64,000 nt of DNA from Hyphomonas chukchiensis (GTDB taxonomy: Bacteria > Pseudomonadota > Alphaproteobacteria > Caulobacterales > Hyphomonadaceae): assembly GCF_000682695.1 (NCBI RefSeq), contig NZ_AWFG01000030.1, positions 124,001 to 188,000 on the forward strand, in the 5' to 3' direction. Made by a program: the position numbers and the translations under genes. Shown here in pieces: positions 1 through 8,349 of this stretch (positions within the stretch are counted from its first letter, which is position 1; every line of letters starts with the position of its first letter). The notes under the pieces are model-generated. The model was given only the letters and a program-made list of their open reading frames with translations. It had not been told where the DNA came from and ran no database searches.

Positions 1-1
1 C

Positions 2-871
2 GCGATGGCGGTGGCGCAGGAACCGGCACCTGTATCAGATGAAGAGATGCAGGCCGCGTATCAGCAACATGTTGAAGACATATTGGCGAGCGTTTCGCCA
101 GAGCACGGCATCATTGCCCTGAAGGGCGCGCCGGTCTCGCTGGATGTTCCCGAGGATTTCGATTTCTACGATAGTGCGGAAAGTCAGACGATCCTTGAAG
201 ATCTCTGGGGTAACCCGCCTGACAGCACCATTCTGGGGATGCTTTTCCCTGCGGGCGAGACGGCGGCTTCGTCCGTTTGGGGCGCGGTCCTGACCTATGA
301 GGCGACAGGCTATGTCTCAGATGAGGACGCTGCCTCACAGGATTACGACGCCCTGCTTGCCAGCATGCAAAAGCAGACGCGTGAGGCGAATCCCGAATAC
401 AAGCGACAGGGCTACCCGACCGTTGAACTCGTCGGCTGGGCCGTGCCGCCCAGCTATGACGCGCAAAGCCATGGTGTCTCGTGGGCCAAGGATCTCGTCT
501 TTGATGACAGTGAAACCCACACGCTTAATTATGACATGCGCCTCCTCGGACGGCGCGGTGTCCTGTCTGTTAATTTTGTTGCGCCCATTGATGCCGTTGG
601 AGAAGTGAAGGACGTCGCGCCGGATGTGCTGGATATTCCGCACTTCGATCCAGGCAGCACTTATGCGGACTATGTCGATGGCGACAAGAAAGCCGGGTAT
701 GGGGTCGCAGCACTTATTGCGGGCACTACCGGCGCTGTTGTCGCCAAGAAGCTCGGTTTGCTGGGCGTGGGGCTTTTAGTCCTCAAAAAAGGATGGATAA
801 TCGTCCTTGCCCTGCTTGGTGGTGTCGGCGGATGGTTCAAGCGCACGTTTGGTGGTGGCGCGCGCGACTAG
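2..871 (+). CDS. DUF2167 family membrane-anchored protein (5' partial)
   Basis: The reading frame is open to the left edge, and the first residues read like the end of a signal peptide (A-M-A-V-A before Q-E), so the true start probably lies outside the window. The exported domain contains the DUF2167-type pattern of a Trp/Gly-rich core (LVGWAVPPSYD, HTLNYDMRLLGRRGVLSVN). A C-terminal hydrophobic stretch (about residues 230-272 of the visible part) is followed by basic residues, as expected for a membrane anchor. The family has no established biochemical role. The family call rests on motif recall, not a search. Confidence 0.75.
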   Translation, partial: AMAVAQEPAPVSDEEMQAAYQQHVEDILASVSPEHGIIALKGAPVSLDVPEDFDFYDSAESQTILEDLWGNPPDSTILGMLFPAGETAASSVWGAVLTYEATGYVSDEDAASQDYDALLASMQKQTREANPEYKRQGYPTVELVGWAVPPSYDAQSHGVSWAKDLVFDDSETHTLNYDMRLLGRRGVLSVNFVAPIDAVGEVKDVAPDVLDIPHFDPGSTYADYVDGDKKAGYGVAALIAGTTGAVVAKKLGLLGVGLLVLKKGWIIVLALLGGVGGWFKRTFGGGARD

Positions 872-890
872 GGCAATATACACATTTGCC

Positions 891-1430
891 ATGCAGTTCA
901 TTCTTGGCATCCTCACCCTTCTTGTGGCCATCGGCGTCTGGTCGTGGCGCCTGCGCATGGCGCGGGATGGCGCGCGTGAGGCGGCAGACCTCGCCCGCAC
1001 AGCGGCAAACCTGCCCCGGCGCCTGGCATTCAAATACCGGGCGGGCCGCAACGGCCTCGACCTGATCGATGATCCCCGCGAGGCTGCGGCGATCATGATG
1101 ATGGAAATTGCGCGGGCGCGGGGCGGGCCGCTGACCGACCGCCAGAGCGATGTGATCTCCGAGGAGATGATTCGTCATTTCAAATTCTCGCTGGACGAGG
1201 CCCATGAACTCGTCGCGCATGCCGCCTGGGTCACCAACAAGGCGCCTCTGCCACAGGAAACGATGCGCCGGCTCAGCCAGAAGATCGTGGCCGACAAGTA
1301 TCTGGGGCCCAAGGAAGTGGTCGATCTTGATTCCATGCTTGTCGCCGTGTCCGAGGCGGAAGGCGCGCCGACACGGGACCAGCTCTCCCTGCTGCAGGTG
1401 TTCCGCGACAAGGCTGGCCTCAGGACATGA
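891..1430 (+). CDS. TerB-like helical protein with N-terminal membrane segment
   Basis: The 179-residue protein starts with a single hydrophobic segment (FILGILTLLVAIGVW) and a basic stretch. A soluble, mostly helical domain follows that contains the pattern DPREAAAIMMMEIARA and, later, LVAVSEAEG, like TerB-fold proteins. The ATG at 891 was chosen because it begins directly with the membrane segment; an upstream in-frame start at 807 would overlap the preceding gene. TerB domains are linked to stress and envelope functions, but nothing here supports a tellurite role. It may be cotranscribed with the DUF2167 gene, 19 bases upstream. Confidence 0.6.
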   Translation: MQFILGILTLLVAIGVWSWRLRMARDGAREAADLARTAANLPRRLAFKYRAGRNGLDLIDDPREAAAIMMMEIARARGGPLTDRQSDVISEEMIRHFKFSLDEAHELVAHAAWVTNKAPLPQETMRRLSQKIVADKYLGPKEVVDLDSMLVAVSEAEGAPTRDQLSLLQVFRDKAGLRT

Positions 1431-1478
1431 CCCGCCTGTCAGTTGCGCGATGCCTGACACGGTTGTAGGGGCAAAAAG

Positions 1479-2303
1479 ATGAGCCAGACCCTGCCTGCCG
1501 CCTATCGCGCCCGTGTCCGCAATGACAACTGGCACAATTATTCCGTGCTGCGCCACGGCGCCTTTGACGGCATGCTGGTCACGTCAAAGAATTCCGGCAC
1601 GCACTGGCTGAAATACATGCTGGCTATCGCCATTGCCGATACGCATGGCATCGAGCGCCCGAAATACTTCTCCGAGAATGCGGTGCGGCCCTATATCGGC
1701 TGGCCGAAGGACAAGCCGGTCTTCCCGCAGATCCCGCGCCTTGCCTTCAGCCATACGATCCCGCACCGGCTGGCCGACTGGGGCTGGGCGCGGCGCCTCG
1801 CCAGCCTGCCGCCCTATGTGCTGGCCGTGCGCCACCCGATGGCCATTCTCGCCAGCCACCATGCCAAATGGGAATATGACATCCAGGTCGACTGGATGAC
1901 CTATCTCGAGGGCGACCCGGCGGGCAAACAGTATCGCTGCGACATCTACTGGCTCGCCCGGTTCTGGAACCGCTGGGGCGACGTGCGCCATGACGCGCCG
2001 GGCCTGATCCTCAATGTCCATTACGAGGACACGCAAAAGGATGCCCGCGCCGTGCTGGAAGCGGTGGCCGATCACTGGTCGCTGGAACTGGCACCGGATG
2101 CGATCGACGCCGCGCTGGCGGCCGGCACGAAGTCCGAAATGGCGAAACATACCGACCCCGAAGCCGAGCCCAATGTGCTGCAGAACCGCAAGACCTCGCT
2201 GGAGGAACTGTTCACCGGACCGGCCATGGACCTCTACCGCAAACAGGTGCGCGCCCTGTTCCGGCACGATCTCGGCTACGACCTCTTCACGCCTCCGGCT
2301 TGA
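1479..2303 (+). CDS. Sulfotransferase family protein
   Basis: The 274-residue protein is predicted to transfer sulfate from PAPS to an unknown acceptor. Residues 35-46 (TSKNSGTHWLKY) match the 5'-phosphosulfate-binding loop of sulfotransferases. AVRHPMAILASHH matches the 3'-phosphate-binding Arg/Ser motif, and NVHYEDTQKD matches the downstream conserved block. Length suits a single-domain cytosolic-type sulfotransferase. There is no signal peptide. The gene ends 16 bases inside the convergent GST gene, so the two tails overlap. The substrate cannot be inferred from the neighbours. Confidence 0.8.
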   Translation: MSQTLPAAYRARVRNDNWHNYSVLRHGAFDGMLVTSKNSGTHWLKYMLAIAIADTHGIERPKYFSENAVRPYIGWPKDKPVFPQIPRLAFSHTIPHRLADWGWARRLASLPPYVLAVRHPMAILASHHAKWEYDIQVDWMTYLEGDPAGKQYRCDIYWLARFWNRWGDVRHDAPGLILNVHYEDTQKDARAVLEAVADHWSLELAPDAIDAALAAGTKSEMAKHTDPEAEPNVLQNRKTSLEELFTGPAMDLYRKQVRALFRHDLGYDLFTPPA

Positions 2304-2967
2304 GCGATCCGCTTGAACGACCATCGGGGCCATACTTGATCCACCAGGGCTCGGCCCTGGCCTGTTCTTCCAGTGTCAGGAATTTCGCATCCGTGAGCAC
2401 GGCGTCGGCATAGGCCTGCGCGGCGGGGCTGAGCGGCAGGCCATAGGTGCGGAAACGGGTCACAACGGGGGCGTAGAAGGCATCCGCCGCGCTCCATTGG
2501 CCGAACAGGAACGGGCCATCCTCGCCAAAGCGCATGCGCAGGTCGCACCAGAGCGCATCGACGCGGGCAATGTCGGCCGCGAGCGCGGGTGTCATCTCGG
2601 GCGTCGCTTCGCGGCCGCGAATGTCCATCGGGCAGTCCTTGCGCAAAGCCGGGAAGCCGGCATGCATTTCGGACGCGGCGGCGCGGGCAATGGCGCGGGC
2701 GGCAGCGTCTTCCGGCCAGACCTGGCCCGGTTCCGCCCATTCCGCGATCCATTCGGTGATCGCAAGGCTTTCCCACACGGTCTGCCCATCCCACAGCAGC
2801 AGGGGCACTTTCGCCGTCGGGCTGATCTCTTTCAGCTTGGCATTCGTGTCCGGGAAATCGAGCGGCACGATCACCTCTTCCACCGGCAGGCTGACATGGC
2901 GGGCGACCAGCAGCGGCCGGATCGACCAGCTGGAATAATTGAGGTTGCCGAGGACGAGCTGTCTCAT
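2287..2967 (-). CDS. Glutathione S-transferase family protein
   Basis: A 226-residue cytosolic GST. The N-terminal thioredoxin-like half has the Ser-rich active-site region NYSSWS near residues 10-15, the cis-Pro motif KVPLLL, and the ES pair in VWESLAITEW that binds the glutathione gamma-glutamyl group. The C-terminal helical half contains the usual FLFGQWSAADAFYAPV helix. Its start overlaps the stop of the upstream YciI-like gene as ATGA, indicating translational coupling. The substrate is unknown. Confidence 0.85.
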   Translation of the reverse strand: MRQLVLGNLNYSSWSIRPLLVARHVSLPVEEVIVPLDFPDTNAKLKEISPTAKVPLLLWDGQTVWESLAITEWIAEWAEPGQVWPEDAAARAIARAAASEMHAGFPALRKDCPMDIRGREATPEMTPALAADIARVDALWCDLRMRFGEDGPFLFGQWSAADAFYAPVVTRFRTYGLPLSPAAQAYADAVLTDAKFLTLEEQARAEPWWIKYGPDGRSSGSLKPEA

Positions 2968-3263
2968 GCGGGCTTGCCTTCGCCGATGGCCCAGCGGACC
3001 TCATTGATGCGAACCTCGCCGAAGACGCCGGCCTTGGAATAGGGGTCTGCCGCCGAGAAGGCCTTGGCGGCATCGAGACTGTCGGCCTGCAGCAGGAAGA
3101 CCGAGCCGATCATCGTCTCGCCATCGTCTGCCAGCAGCGGGCCGGCCATGCGCACGGCCGGGCCATTGCCTGCGACCCATTCCAGATGGGCACTGCGCGT
3201 TGCGGCCCGCAGCGCGGCGCCGCCGTCTTTCTTGTCGAGGCAGTGAAGGCAGAACAGCGGCAT
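2964..3263 (-). CDS. YciI family protein
   Basis: A 99-residue protein with the ferredoxin-like YciI fold pattern: a start MPLFCLHCLDK, then HLEWV, AGPLLADDGETMIGS and a C-terminal DPYSKAGVF. The start at 3263 is preferred over a longer in-frame start at 3296 because it gives the family's usual N-terminus and has a GGAG ribosome-binding site. YciI proteins are small, dimeric, possible hydrolases or lyases. It is coupled to the downstream GST gene by a 4-base overlap, so the pair probably acts in one detoxification or catabolic step. Confidence 0.85.
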   Translation of the reverse strand: MPLFCLHCLDKKDGGAALRAATRSAHLEWVAGNGPAVRMAGPLLADDGETMIGSVFLLQADSLDAAKAFSAADPYSKAGVFGEVRINEVRWAIGEGKPA

Positions 3264-3343
3264 GGGGGTCTCTCCGGGCAGGTTTGAGTGTCGCAACGCC
3301 TATGGCATACTGGACGTGCGCTGCCTACTCTCGGAGCCTTTGC

Positions 3344-3394
3344 GCGAATATTCGCTGAATGAATCATTGATCCTTCAGGATTTGATAGTATGGT
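3344..3394 (+). promoter_or_regulatory. tetR promoter with candidate TetR operators
   Basis: TTGATC (3367-3372) and TATGGT (3389-3394) form a -35/-10 pair with a 16-base spacer, 6 bases before the tetR ATG, so the message should be leaderless. A perfect 12-base palindrome, GCGAATATTCGC, lies at 3344-3355. The element TGAAT-GAA-TCATTGAT (3356-3371) overlaps the -35 box and recurs with the same geometry before the next gene (see 4031-4070). Autoregulation is inferred. Confidence 0.5.
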
Positions 3395-3400
3395 TTTCGC

Positions 3401-4006
3401 ATGAATGACACGACAGATACCCGCCAGCAGATCCTCGAAGCCGCCATGGAGCGCATCCATCACTATGGATACGGCAAGACGACCATGTCTGAAATTGCCC
3501 GCGACTGCAGCATGTCGGCGGGCAATATCTACCGCTTCTTTGCTTCCAAGATCGATATTGCCGAGGCCATGGCGCGCAAGTTCAACGCCAAGGTTTTCGA
3601 GGATTATGCGGCCATCGCCCGCAAGAAGACCTCGGCCTCAGCACGGCTGAGAGAGTTTTTCGAGATGAGTCTCGACCGCACGTTCAAGGCCATTGAAGAA
3701 GATGCGAAAATTCTCGAAGTCGCCAATGTGCTGAAACAGGAACGCCCGCTTTATTTCAACGAACAGCTGGCCCAGGAGCGCGTCTACCTGGTGCAGATCC
3801 TGAATGACGGCGCCCAGACAGGCGAGTTCCGCCCGCTCGACCGGCCGGAGGAAACCGCCGAATACATGCAGGCGGCGCTGATGAAATTCCGTTTCCCTCA
3901 GCTGTTTTCCGCCCTCTCCCTGCCGAAATTGCAGCGCGAGCTGGTCGGCGTTCTCGACCTTCTCCTGGCCGCGCTTTCCTGTGGCGCCAGCACACCGGAT
4001 AGATAA
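3401..4006 (+). CDS. TetR/AcrR family transcriptional regulator
   Basis: A 201-residue repressor. Residues 8-54 are a typical TetR DNA-binding domain, with TRQQILEAAMERI, the recognition region TTMSEIARDCSMSAGNIYRFF and then ASKIDIAEAM. The C-terminal ligand domain is helical and divergent, so the effector is unknown. The ATG at 3401 lies where transcription is expected to start (leaderless). The same promoter/operator pattern occurs upstream of the small membrane protein that follows, so that gene is a likely target. The divergent YciI/GST pair could also be controlled from the shared upstream region. Confidence 0.88.
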   Translation: MNDTTDTRQQILEAAMERIHHYGYGKTTMSEIARDCSMSAGNIYRFFASKIDIAEAMARKFNAKVFEDYAAIARKKTSASARLREFFEMSLDRTFKAIEEDAKILEVANVLKQERPLYFNEQLAQERVYLVQILNDGAQTGEFRPLDRPEETAEYMQAALMKFRFPQLFSALSLPKLQRELVGVLDLLLAALSCGASTPDR

Positions 4007-4030
4007 CAAATCCTAAACGCTGAATAAAAT

Positions 4031-4070
4031 TGAATTTGTTCATTGATTATTTTTCAGGGCCTGCTATATG
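4031..4070 (+). promoter_or_regulatory. Promoter and operator copy upstream of the small membrane ORF
   Basis: TTGATT (4043-4048), a 16-base spacer and TATATG (4065-4070) form a good sigma-70-type promoter. The upstream element TGAAT-TTGT-TCATTGAT (4031-4047) mirrors the one before tetR. As there, exactly 6 bases separate the -10 box from an ATG (4077). The matching geometry is seen directly; control by the TetR protein is inferred. Confidence 0.45.
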
Positions 4071-4076
4071 AGGGTC

Positions 4077-4235
4077 ATGGAAGACTATGGTGCCTTCCAG
4101 AAGACCTTAATGAGCGATCCAATGACCCTCTCGAAAACCGAAGCACGCCAGTCCCTCTACGCCCTGCTTGCAGCCATCCCGTTCGCCGCTGCCATCATGG
4201 CCGCAACGTTCGCCCTCGCTGAATTTGCAGTATAG
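4077..4235 (+). CDS. Small single-span membrane protein (52 aa)
   Basis: A short open frame reading MEDYGAFQKTLMSDP, then a hydrophobic Ala-rich segment (about residues 28-49) and stop. It resembles small inner-membrane proteins, with a hydrophilic N-terminus and a C-terminal span. The start at 4077 is chosen because a strong promoter sits exactly 6 bases upstream (leaderless); ATGs at 4068 and 4110 are alternatives. There is no recognised family. Coding status is supported only by the promoter geometry and the amphipathic-then-hydrophobic composition. Confidence 0.4.
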   Translation: MEDYGAFQKTLMSDPMTLSKTEARQSLYALLAAIPFAAAIMAATFALAEFAV

Positions 4236-4245
4236 TGGTGCCTGA

Positions 4246-5343
4246 TCAGGCCTTGGCACCCTTGAGCCCCGTGGCATAAGCCGGATCCAGCGTCGCCGAC
4301 GCTTCATCCAGCGGCCAGCGGGGTCTCGCCCCGGCGCCAAGGTCCCCGATCCCCTCGATCCCGCCAGCGGCCATCCGCTCGGCCCCGACAAGGGCGATCA
4401 TCGCGGCATTGTCCGTACAGTGCCGCAGCGGCGGCGCGAACAGCTCCCCGCCAAATGCCTTAGCTTCCGCTTCCAGCGCCGTGCGGATCGCCTTGTTTGA
4501 GGCCACCCCGCCCGCCAGCACGAAGCGCAGGCTTTCTCCCTCACCCGGATCAAACGCCTCGAGTGCCCGGCGCGCCTTGCCGGCCAGCACATCGCAGACG
4601 GCTGCCTGGAAACTGGCGCACAGGTCTGCGAGGCGTTCCTCCGTCAGCGGCGCTTCGGCGGCGGCGCGGGCGACGGCGGTCTTCAGGCCGGCAAAGCTCA
4701 TGTCGAGGCCGGGCCGGTTCATCAGCGGGCGGGGGAAATCAAACGCTTTCGGATTGCCGGTCTTCGCAAGCCGCTCCACCGCTGGCCCGCCCGGAAAGCC
4801 GAGACCCAGCAGTTTCGCCGTCTTGTCGAACGCTTCGCCCACGGCATCGTCAATGGTCGAGCCAAGCCGCTTGTACTGGCCAAGCCCGCGCACTTCGAGA
4901 AACTGGCAATGCCCGCCGGAGACGAGCAGCAGCAGGTAAGGAAACGCGCAGTCGCCGCCGAGCCGGGGGCTGAGGGCGTGGCCTTCCAGATGGTTGACCG
5001 CGATGAAGGGCTTGCCCGCCGCCTGCGCGATGGCCTTGCCGGTCATCATGCCCACCAGCACCCCGCCAATCAGGCCGGGGCCGGACGTCGCTGCCACGCC
5101 GTCGAGCGCGTCATAGCCGATGCCAGCCTCGCGCATCGCGGCAGCCACCGTCCTGTCCGCAATCTCCGCATGCGCCCGCGCCGCAATCTCCGGCACGACG
5201 CCCTGATAGGGCGCATGCTCTTCCAACTGCGTATGGATCACGTCCGAGAGCAGCGTCACTTTGCCGTCCTCAAGACGCAGGACCGCCGCCGCCGTCTCAT
5301 CGCAGGAGGATTCAATACCGAGGATTGTGAGGGCGTTGGTCAT
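4246..5343 (-). CDS. tsaD: tRNA N6-adenosine threonylcarbamoyltransferase TsaD
   Basis: A 365-residue enzyme that, with TsaB/TsaE, transfers the threonylcarbamoyl group to A37 of ANN-decoding tRNAs. The N-terminus [13 protein letters not shown] is the family signature, and His118 and His122 in NHLEGHALS are the metal ligands. GGPAVERLA and [10 protein letters not shown] are the ASKHA-fold nucleotide loops. The start at 5343 is preferred over 5409 because the family begins directly with this signature. It is essential in most bacteria. TsaB/TsaE are not in the window. Confidence 0.97.
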   Translation of the reverse strand: MTNALTILGIESSCDETAAAVLRLEDGKVTLLSDVIHTQLEEHAPYQGVVPEIAARAHAEIADRTVAAAMREAGIGYDALDGVAATSGPGLIGGVLVGMMTGKAIAQAAGKPFIAVNHLEGHALSPRLGGDCAFPYLLLLVSGGHCQFLEVRGLGQYKRLGSTIDDAVGEAFDKTAKLLGLGFPGGPAVERLAKTGNPKAFDFPRPLMNRPGLDMSFAGLKTAVARAAAEAPLTEERLADLCASFQAAVCDVLAGKARRALEAFDPGEGESLRFVLAGGVASNKAIRTALEAEAKAFGGELFAPPLRHCTDNAAMIALVGAERMAAGGIEGIGDLGAGARPRWPLDEASATLDPAYATGLKGAKA

Positions 5344-5416
5344 GCGCCGCATGTAGGCCCGGACGGGGAGATTGGGAAGGGCGGGGTCATGTATGCTGGT
5401 TCCACTCACGCCGCAG

Positions 5417-5474
5417 TCCCGGCGAACGCCGGGACCTCAGGCAATAGGAGAAAGACCCCGGCTTTCGCCAGGGA
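5417..5474. repeat. Two-hairpin intergenic repeat-like element
   Basis: Between tsaD and lepA, GTCCCGGCG (5417-5425) and CGCCGGGAC (5428-5436) form a perfect 9-bp stem with a 2-base gap. A second hairpin follows (CCCCGGC ... GCC-A-GGG, 5457-5474). The layout resembles dispersed REP/BIME-type intergenic elements of GC-rich alphaproteobacteria. No second copy was seen in the window, so the repeat status is inferred. Confidence 0.4.
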
Positions 5475-5494
5475 TGCGGAGGTGGAGGAGGGAA

Positions 5495-7300
5495 CTAGTC
5501 GTTATCCATCCGCAGGGCAGCCACAAAGGCTTCCTGCGGTATCTCGACCTTGCCGAACTGGCGCATGCGCTGCTTGCCCTTCTTCTGTTTTTCCAGAAGC
5601 TTTTTCTTGCGGGTGGCGTCGCCGCCATAGCATTTGGCGGTCACGTCCTTGCGCATGGCCGAGATGGTTTCGCGGGCCACGACGCGGCCACCGATGGCGG
5701 CCTGGATCGGGATCTTGAACATCTGGCGCGGGATCAGGTCCTTCAACCGTTCGCACATCTGGCGGCCCCGACTTTCGGCCCGGTCGCGGTGGACCAGCAT
5801 GGCGAGCGCGTCGACCGGCTCTTCATTGACGAGGATCTGCAGCTTCACGAGGTTCTCGGCGCGGTGGCCGACGATCTCGTAGTCGAAGCTGGCATAGCCG
5901 CGGCTGATGGATTTCAGGCGGTCATAGAAGTCGAACACGACTTCGTTGAGCGGCAGTTCGTATTTCACCATGGCCCGGCCCCCGACATAGGACAGCTCTT
6001 TCTGCACGCCGCGGCGGTCCTGACAGAGTTTCAGGATCGCGCCGAGATATTCGTCGGGCGTGTAGATGGTCGCATTGATCCACGGTTCGCGGATCTCGGC
6101 CACTTTCACCACGTCCGGCATGTCGGCCGGGTTGTGCAGCTCGATCTCGGTGCCGTCGGTCATCGTGATCTCGTAGACAACGCTTGGCGCGGTCGCGATC
6201 AGGTCGAGGTCGAACTCGCGGCTGAGGCGTTCCTGGATGATTTCGAGGTGCAAGAGGCCAAGGAAGCCACAGCGGAAACCCATGCCGAGCGCGGCGCTGG
6301 TTTCCATTTCCCACGTGAAGCTCGCATCATTGAGGCGCAGCTTGCCCATGGCGGCGCGCAGGTCGTCAAAGTCGCCTGCGTCCATCGGGAAGAGGCCGCA
6401 GAAGACGACCGGCTGGACTTCCTTATAGCCCGGCAGGGCCTTCTCGCACGGGCGCTTGTCTTCGGTGATCGTGTCGCCCACCGCCGTCTCGCCGACTTCC
6501 TTGATCGAGGCGACGAAATAGCCGACCTCGCCCGGGCCGAGCGCGTCGGTTTCGGTGAGCTTGGGATTGAACGTGCCGACCTTGTCGATCTCGTAGACGC
6601 CGCCGGTGCGCATCATACGGATGGATTGCTTCGGCTTCAGCACGCCGTCATGGATGCGCACGATGACGACGACACCGAGATAGGGGTCGTAATAGGCGTC
6701 AACGAGCGCCGCCTTGAGGGGCTTTGTGGCATCGCCGTCGCGCGGCGGCGGCAGGCGCTTGACGATGGCTTCCAGCACGTCGGGAATGCCAAGGCCGGTC
6801 TTGGCCGAGGTTTCGACCGCGTCGGAGGCATCAAGGCCGATGACATCCTCGATTTGGTCCTTCACGCGCTGCACGTCAGCGGCGGGCAGGTCGACCTTGT
6901 TGAGCACGGGCACGATCTCGTGGTTCTGGTCGATGGCCTGATAGACGTTAGCCAGCGTCTGCGCCTCGACGCCCTGAGAGGCGTCAACGATCAGCAGCGA
7001 GCCTTCGCAGGCGGCGAGGCAACGGCTGACTTCATAGGCAAAGTCGACATGGCCCGGCGTGTCCATCAGGTTCAGCGTATAGGTCTCGCCGTCATTCGCC
7101 GTGTAATCGAGCCGCACGGTCTGGGCCTTGATCGTGATGCCGCGTTCTTTCTCGATCTCCATCGTGTCGAGCACCTGGGCGCTCATTTCACGGTCGGTCA
7201 GGCCGCCGCAGGCCTGGATCAGGCGGTCAGCGAGCGTCGACTTGCCATGGTCGATATGGGCGATGATCGAGAAGTTACGGATTTTGTCGCGTGGGGTCAT
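5495..7300 (-). CDS. lepA: Elongation factor 4 (LepA), back-translocating GTPase
   Basis: A 601-residue translational GTPase. The G domain shows G1 [10 protein letters not shown]2 ERGIT, G3 DTPGHVDF and G4 NKVD. The C-terminal LepA-specific domain ends in [16 protein letters not shown]. The full length matches bacterial EF4. The start at 7300 ([11 protein letters not shown]) is preferred over an in-frame ATG 99 bases upstream, because the extension is not family-like. EF4 is membrane- or ribosome-associated and remobilises stalled ribosomes. Confidence 0.97.
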   Translation of the reverse strand: MTPRDKIRNFSIIAHIDHGKSTLADRLIQACGGLTDREMSAQVLDTMEIEKERGITIKAQTVRLDYTANDGETYTLNLMDTPGHVDFAYEVSRCLAACEGSLLIVDASQGVEAQTLANVYQAIDQNHEIVPVLNKVDLPAADVQRVKDQIEDVIGLDASDAVETSAKTGLGIPDVLEAIVKRLPPPRDGDATKPLKAALVDAYYDPYLGVVVIVRIHDGVLKPKQSIRMMRTGGVYEIDKVGTFNPKLTETDALGPGEVGYFVASIKEVGETAVGDTITEDKRPCEKALPGYKEVQPVVFCGLFPMDAGDFDDLRAAMGKLRLNDASFTWEMETSAALGMGFRCGFLGLLHLEIIQERLSREFDLDLIATAPSVVYEITMTDGTEIELHNPADMPDVVKVAEIREPWINATIYTPDEYLGAILKLCQDRRGVQKELSYVGGRAMVKYELPLNEVVFDFYDRLKSISRGYASFDYEIVGHRAENLVKLQILVNEEPVDALAMLVHRDRAESRGRQMCERLKDLIPRQMFKIPIQAAIGGRVVARETISAMRKDVTAKCYGGDATRKKKLLEKQKKGKQRMRQFGKVEIPQEAFVAALRMDND

Positions 7301-7458
7301 GCTGGCGCATATAGCGGCGCTTGGACCGCACGGGAAGTGGGCATGGACCGCCCCGGTCGCAGCGGGAACTGGCTTTTCGCCTTGAAGCTGCCACATCAAT
7401 CCCCCAAACAGATTAGGGCAAAGGTGTTAACAGGGGCGAATCGTGGGATTTAAGTCCA

Positions 7459-8349
7459 ATGAGCACTGATACGACTGGCCGGTCACCGTCTTCCCTGCAG
7501 GTTGTCCCTGGACAGGCTGAGCTGAAAGCCACCCAGATTCCTGACGAAGGCCAGCCGCCGGCCATGCCGCCCACGTCGAGCGAGCAGGCACAGATCCTTG
7601 AGCGCCAGTTCGCGCGCCGCATGGAGGCCGTCGACACCCGCTGGAGCCCGCGTCAGACCACGCTGCGCGACCAGCTGCACCACACAAACGAGATCTGGGA
7701 CGATATCCAGGCCAGCGAAGAGCGCCAGCCGCGCTATTCCTCGCCCTGGTTCTACTGGCCCTTCATGGTGGCGCTCGCCGTCGCCGAAGTGCCGATCAAC
7801 CGGTTCAGCTTCGAGCTGTTCTTTCAGGAGAGCCCGGCAGTCGCCCTGCTTGTCTCGTTCCTTGTCGGCGGCCTGCTGGTCACGCTGGCCCACAGGCTGG
7901 GCATGATGATGTGCCGGTTCGGCTATAACAAGAAGCGCAAGAACTGGTGGGGCGAGGTGCTGCAGATCGCGGCCGTCGTGCTGCTGATCGTGGCGCTGGC
8001 CTATGGCGTGTCGATCCTGCGGCAGGGCTATCTGGCCTTCATCACGCAGCCGGAAATGGGCTTCGGGCAGGCCCTCGAGAACCAGCAATATGGCGGCGCG
8101 GCGATCATGGCGCTCAAGGGCGGACTGGGCCTTGATGGCTGGATCTTCCTGCTGATCAACCTCGCGGTTGTCGCTGTCGGTGTCTCGGCCGCCTATTTCT
8201 GCCATGACCCGCATCCCGATTTCGAACGCGTCGATCGCAAGAAGCACAAGCTGGAGAAGCAGGCCGCCCGGATGCAGGCCAAGCGCGCTGACGAGGAAGC
8301 CGTCGAGAAGCGCCGCTTTGCCAACCAGATGCGCAGGCTCGGCGCCTGA
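7459..8349 (+). CDS. Uncharacterised multi-span membrane protein with cytosolic tails
   Basis: A 296-residue protein of no recognised family. A polar N-terminal tail of about 95 residues is followed by hydrophobic segments near residues 98-118, 123-143, 170-190 and 228-252. A strongly basic, helical C-terminal tail (FERVDRKKHKLEKQAARM, residues 255-296) looks like a coiled coil or nucleic-acid/lipid-facing helix. Its stop directly abuts the start of the next gene (8350), so the pair is very probably one operon with a vWA-like lipoprotein. Confidence 0.7.
   Translation: MSTDTTGRSPSSLQVVPGQAELKATQIPDEGQPPAMPPTSSEQAQILERQFARRMEAVDTRWSPRQTTLRDQLHHTNEIWDDIQASEERQPRYSSPWFYWPFMVALAVAEVPINRFSFELFFQESPAVALLVSFLVGGLLVTLAHRLGMMMCRFGYNKKRKNWWGEVLQIAAVVLLIVALAYGVSILRQGYLAFITQPEMGFGQALENQQYGGAAIMALKGGLGLDGWIFLLINLAVVAVGVSAAYFCHDPHPDFERVDRKKHKLEKQAARMQAKRADEEAVEKRRFANQMRRLGA

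Noticed and set aside
891-1430. Tellurite-resistance role for the TerB-like protein
   Set aside because: Only the helical fold resembles TerB; no other ter genes occur.
5372-7453. A 693-codon plus-strand open frame opposite lepA
   Set aside because: It is the antisense shadow of lepA in GC-rich DNA: no family pattern, repetitive Ala/Asp/His-rich composition, and lepA is intact on the other strand.
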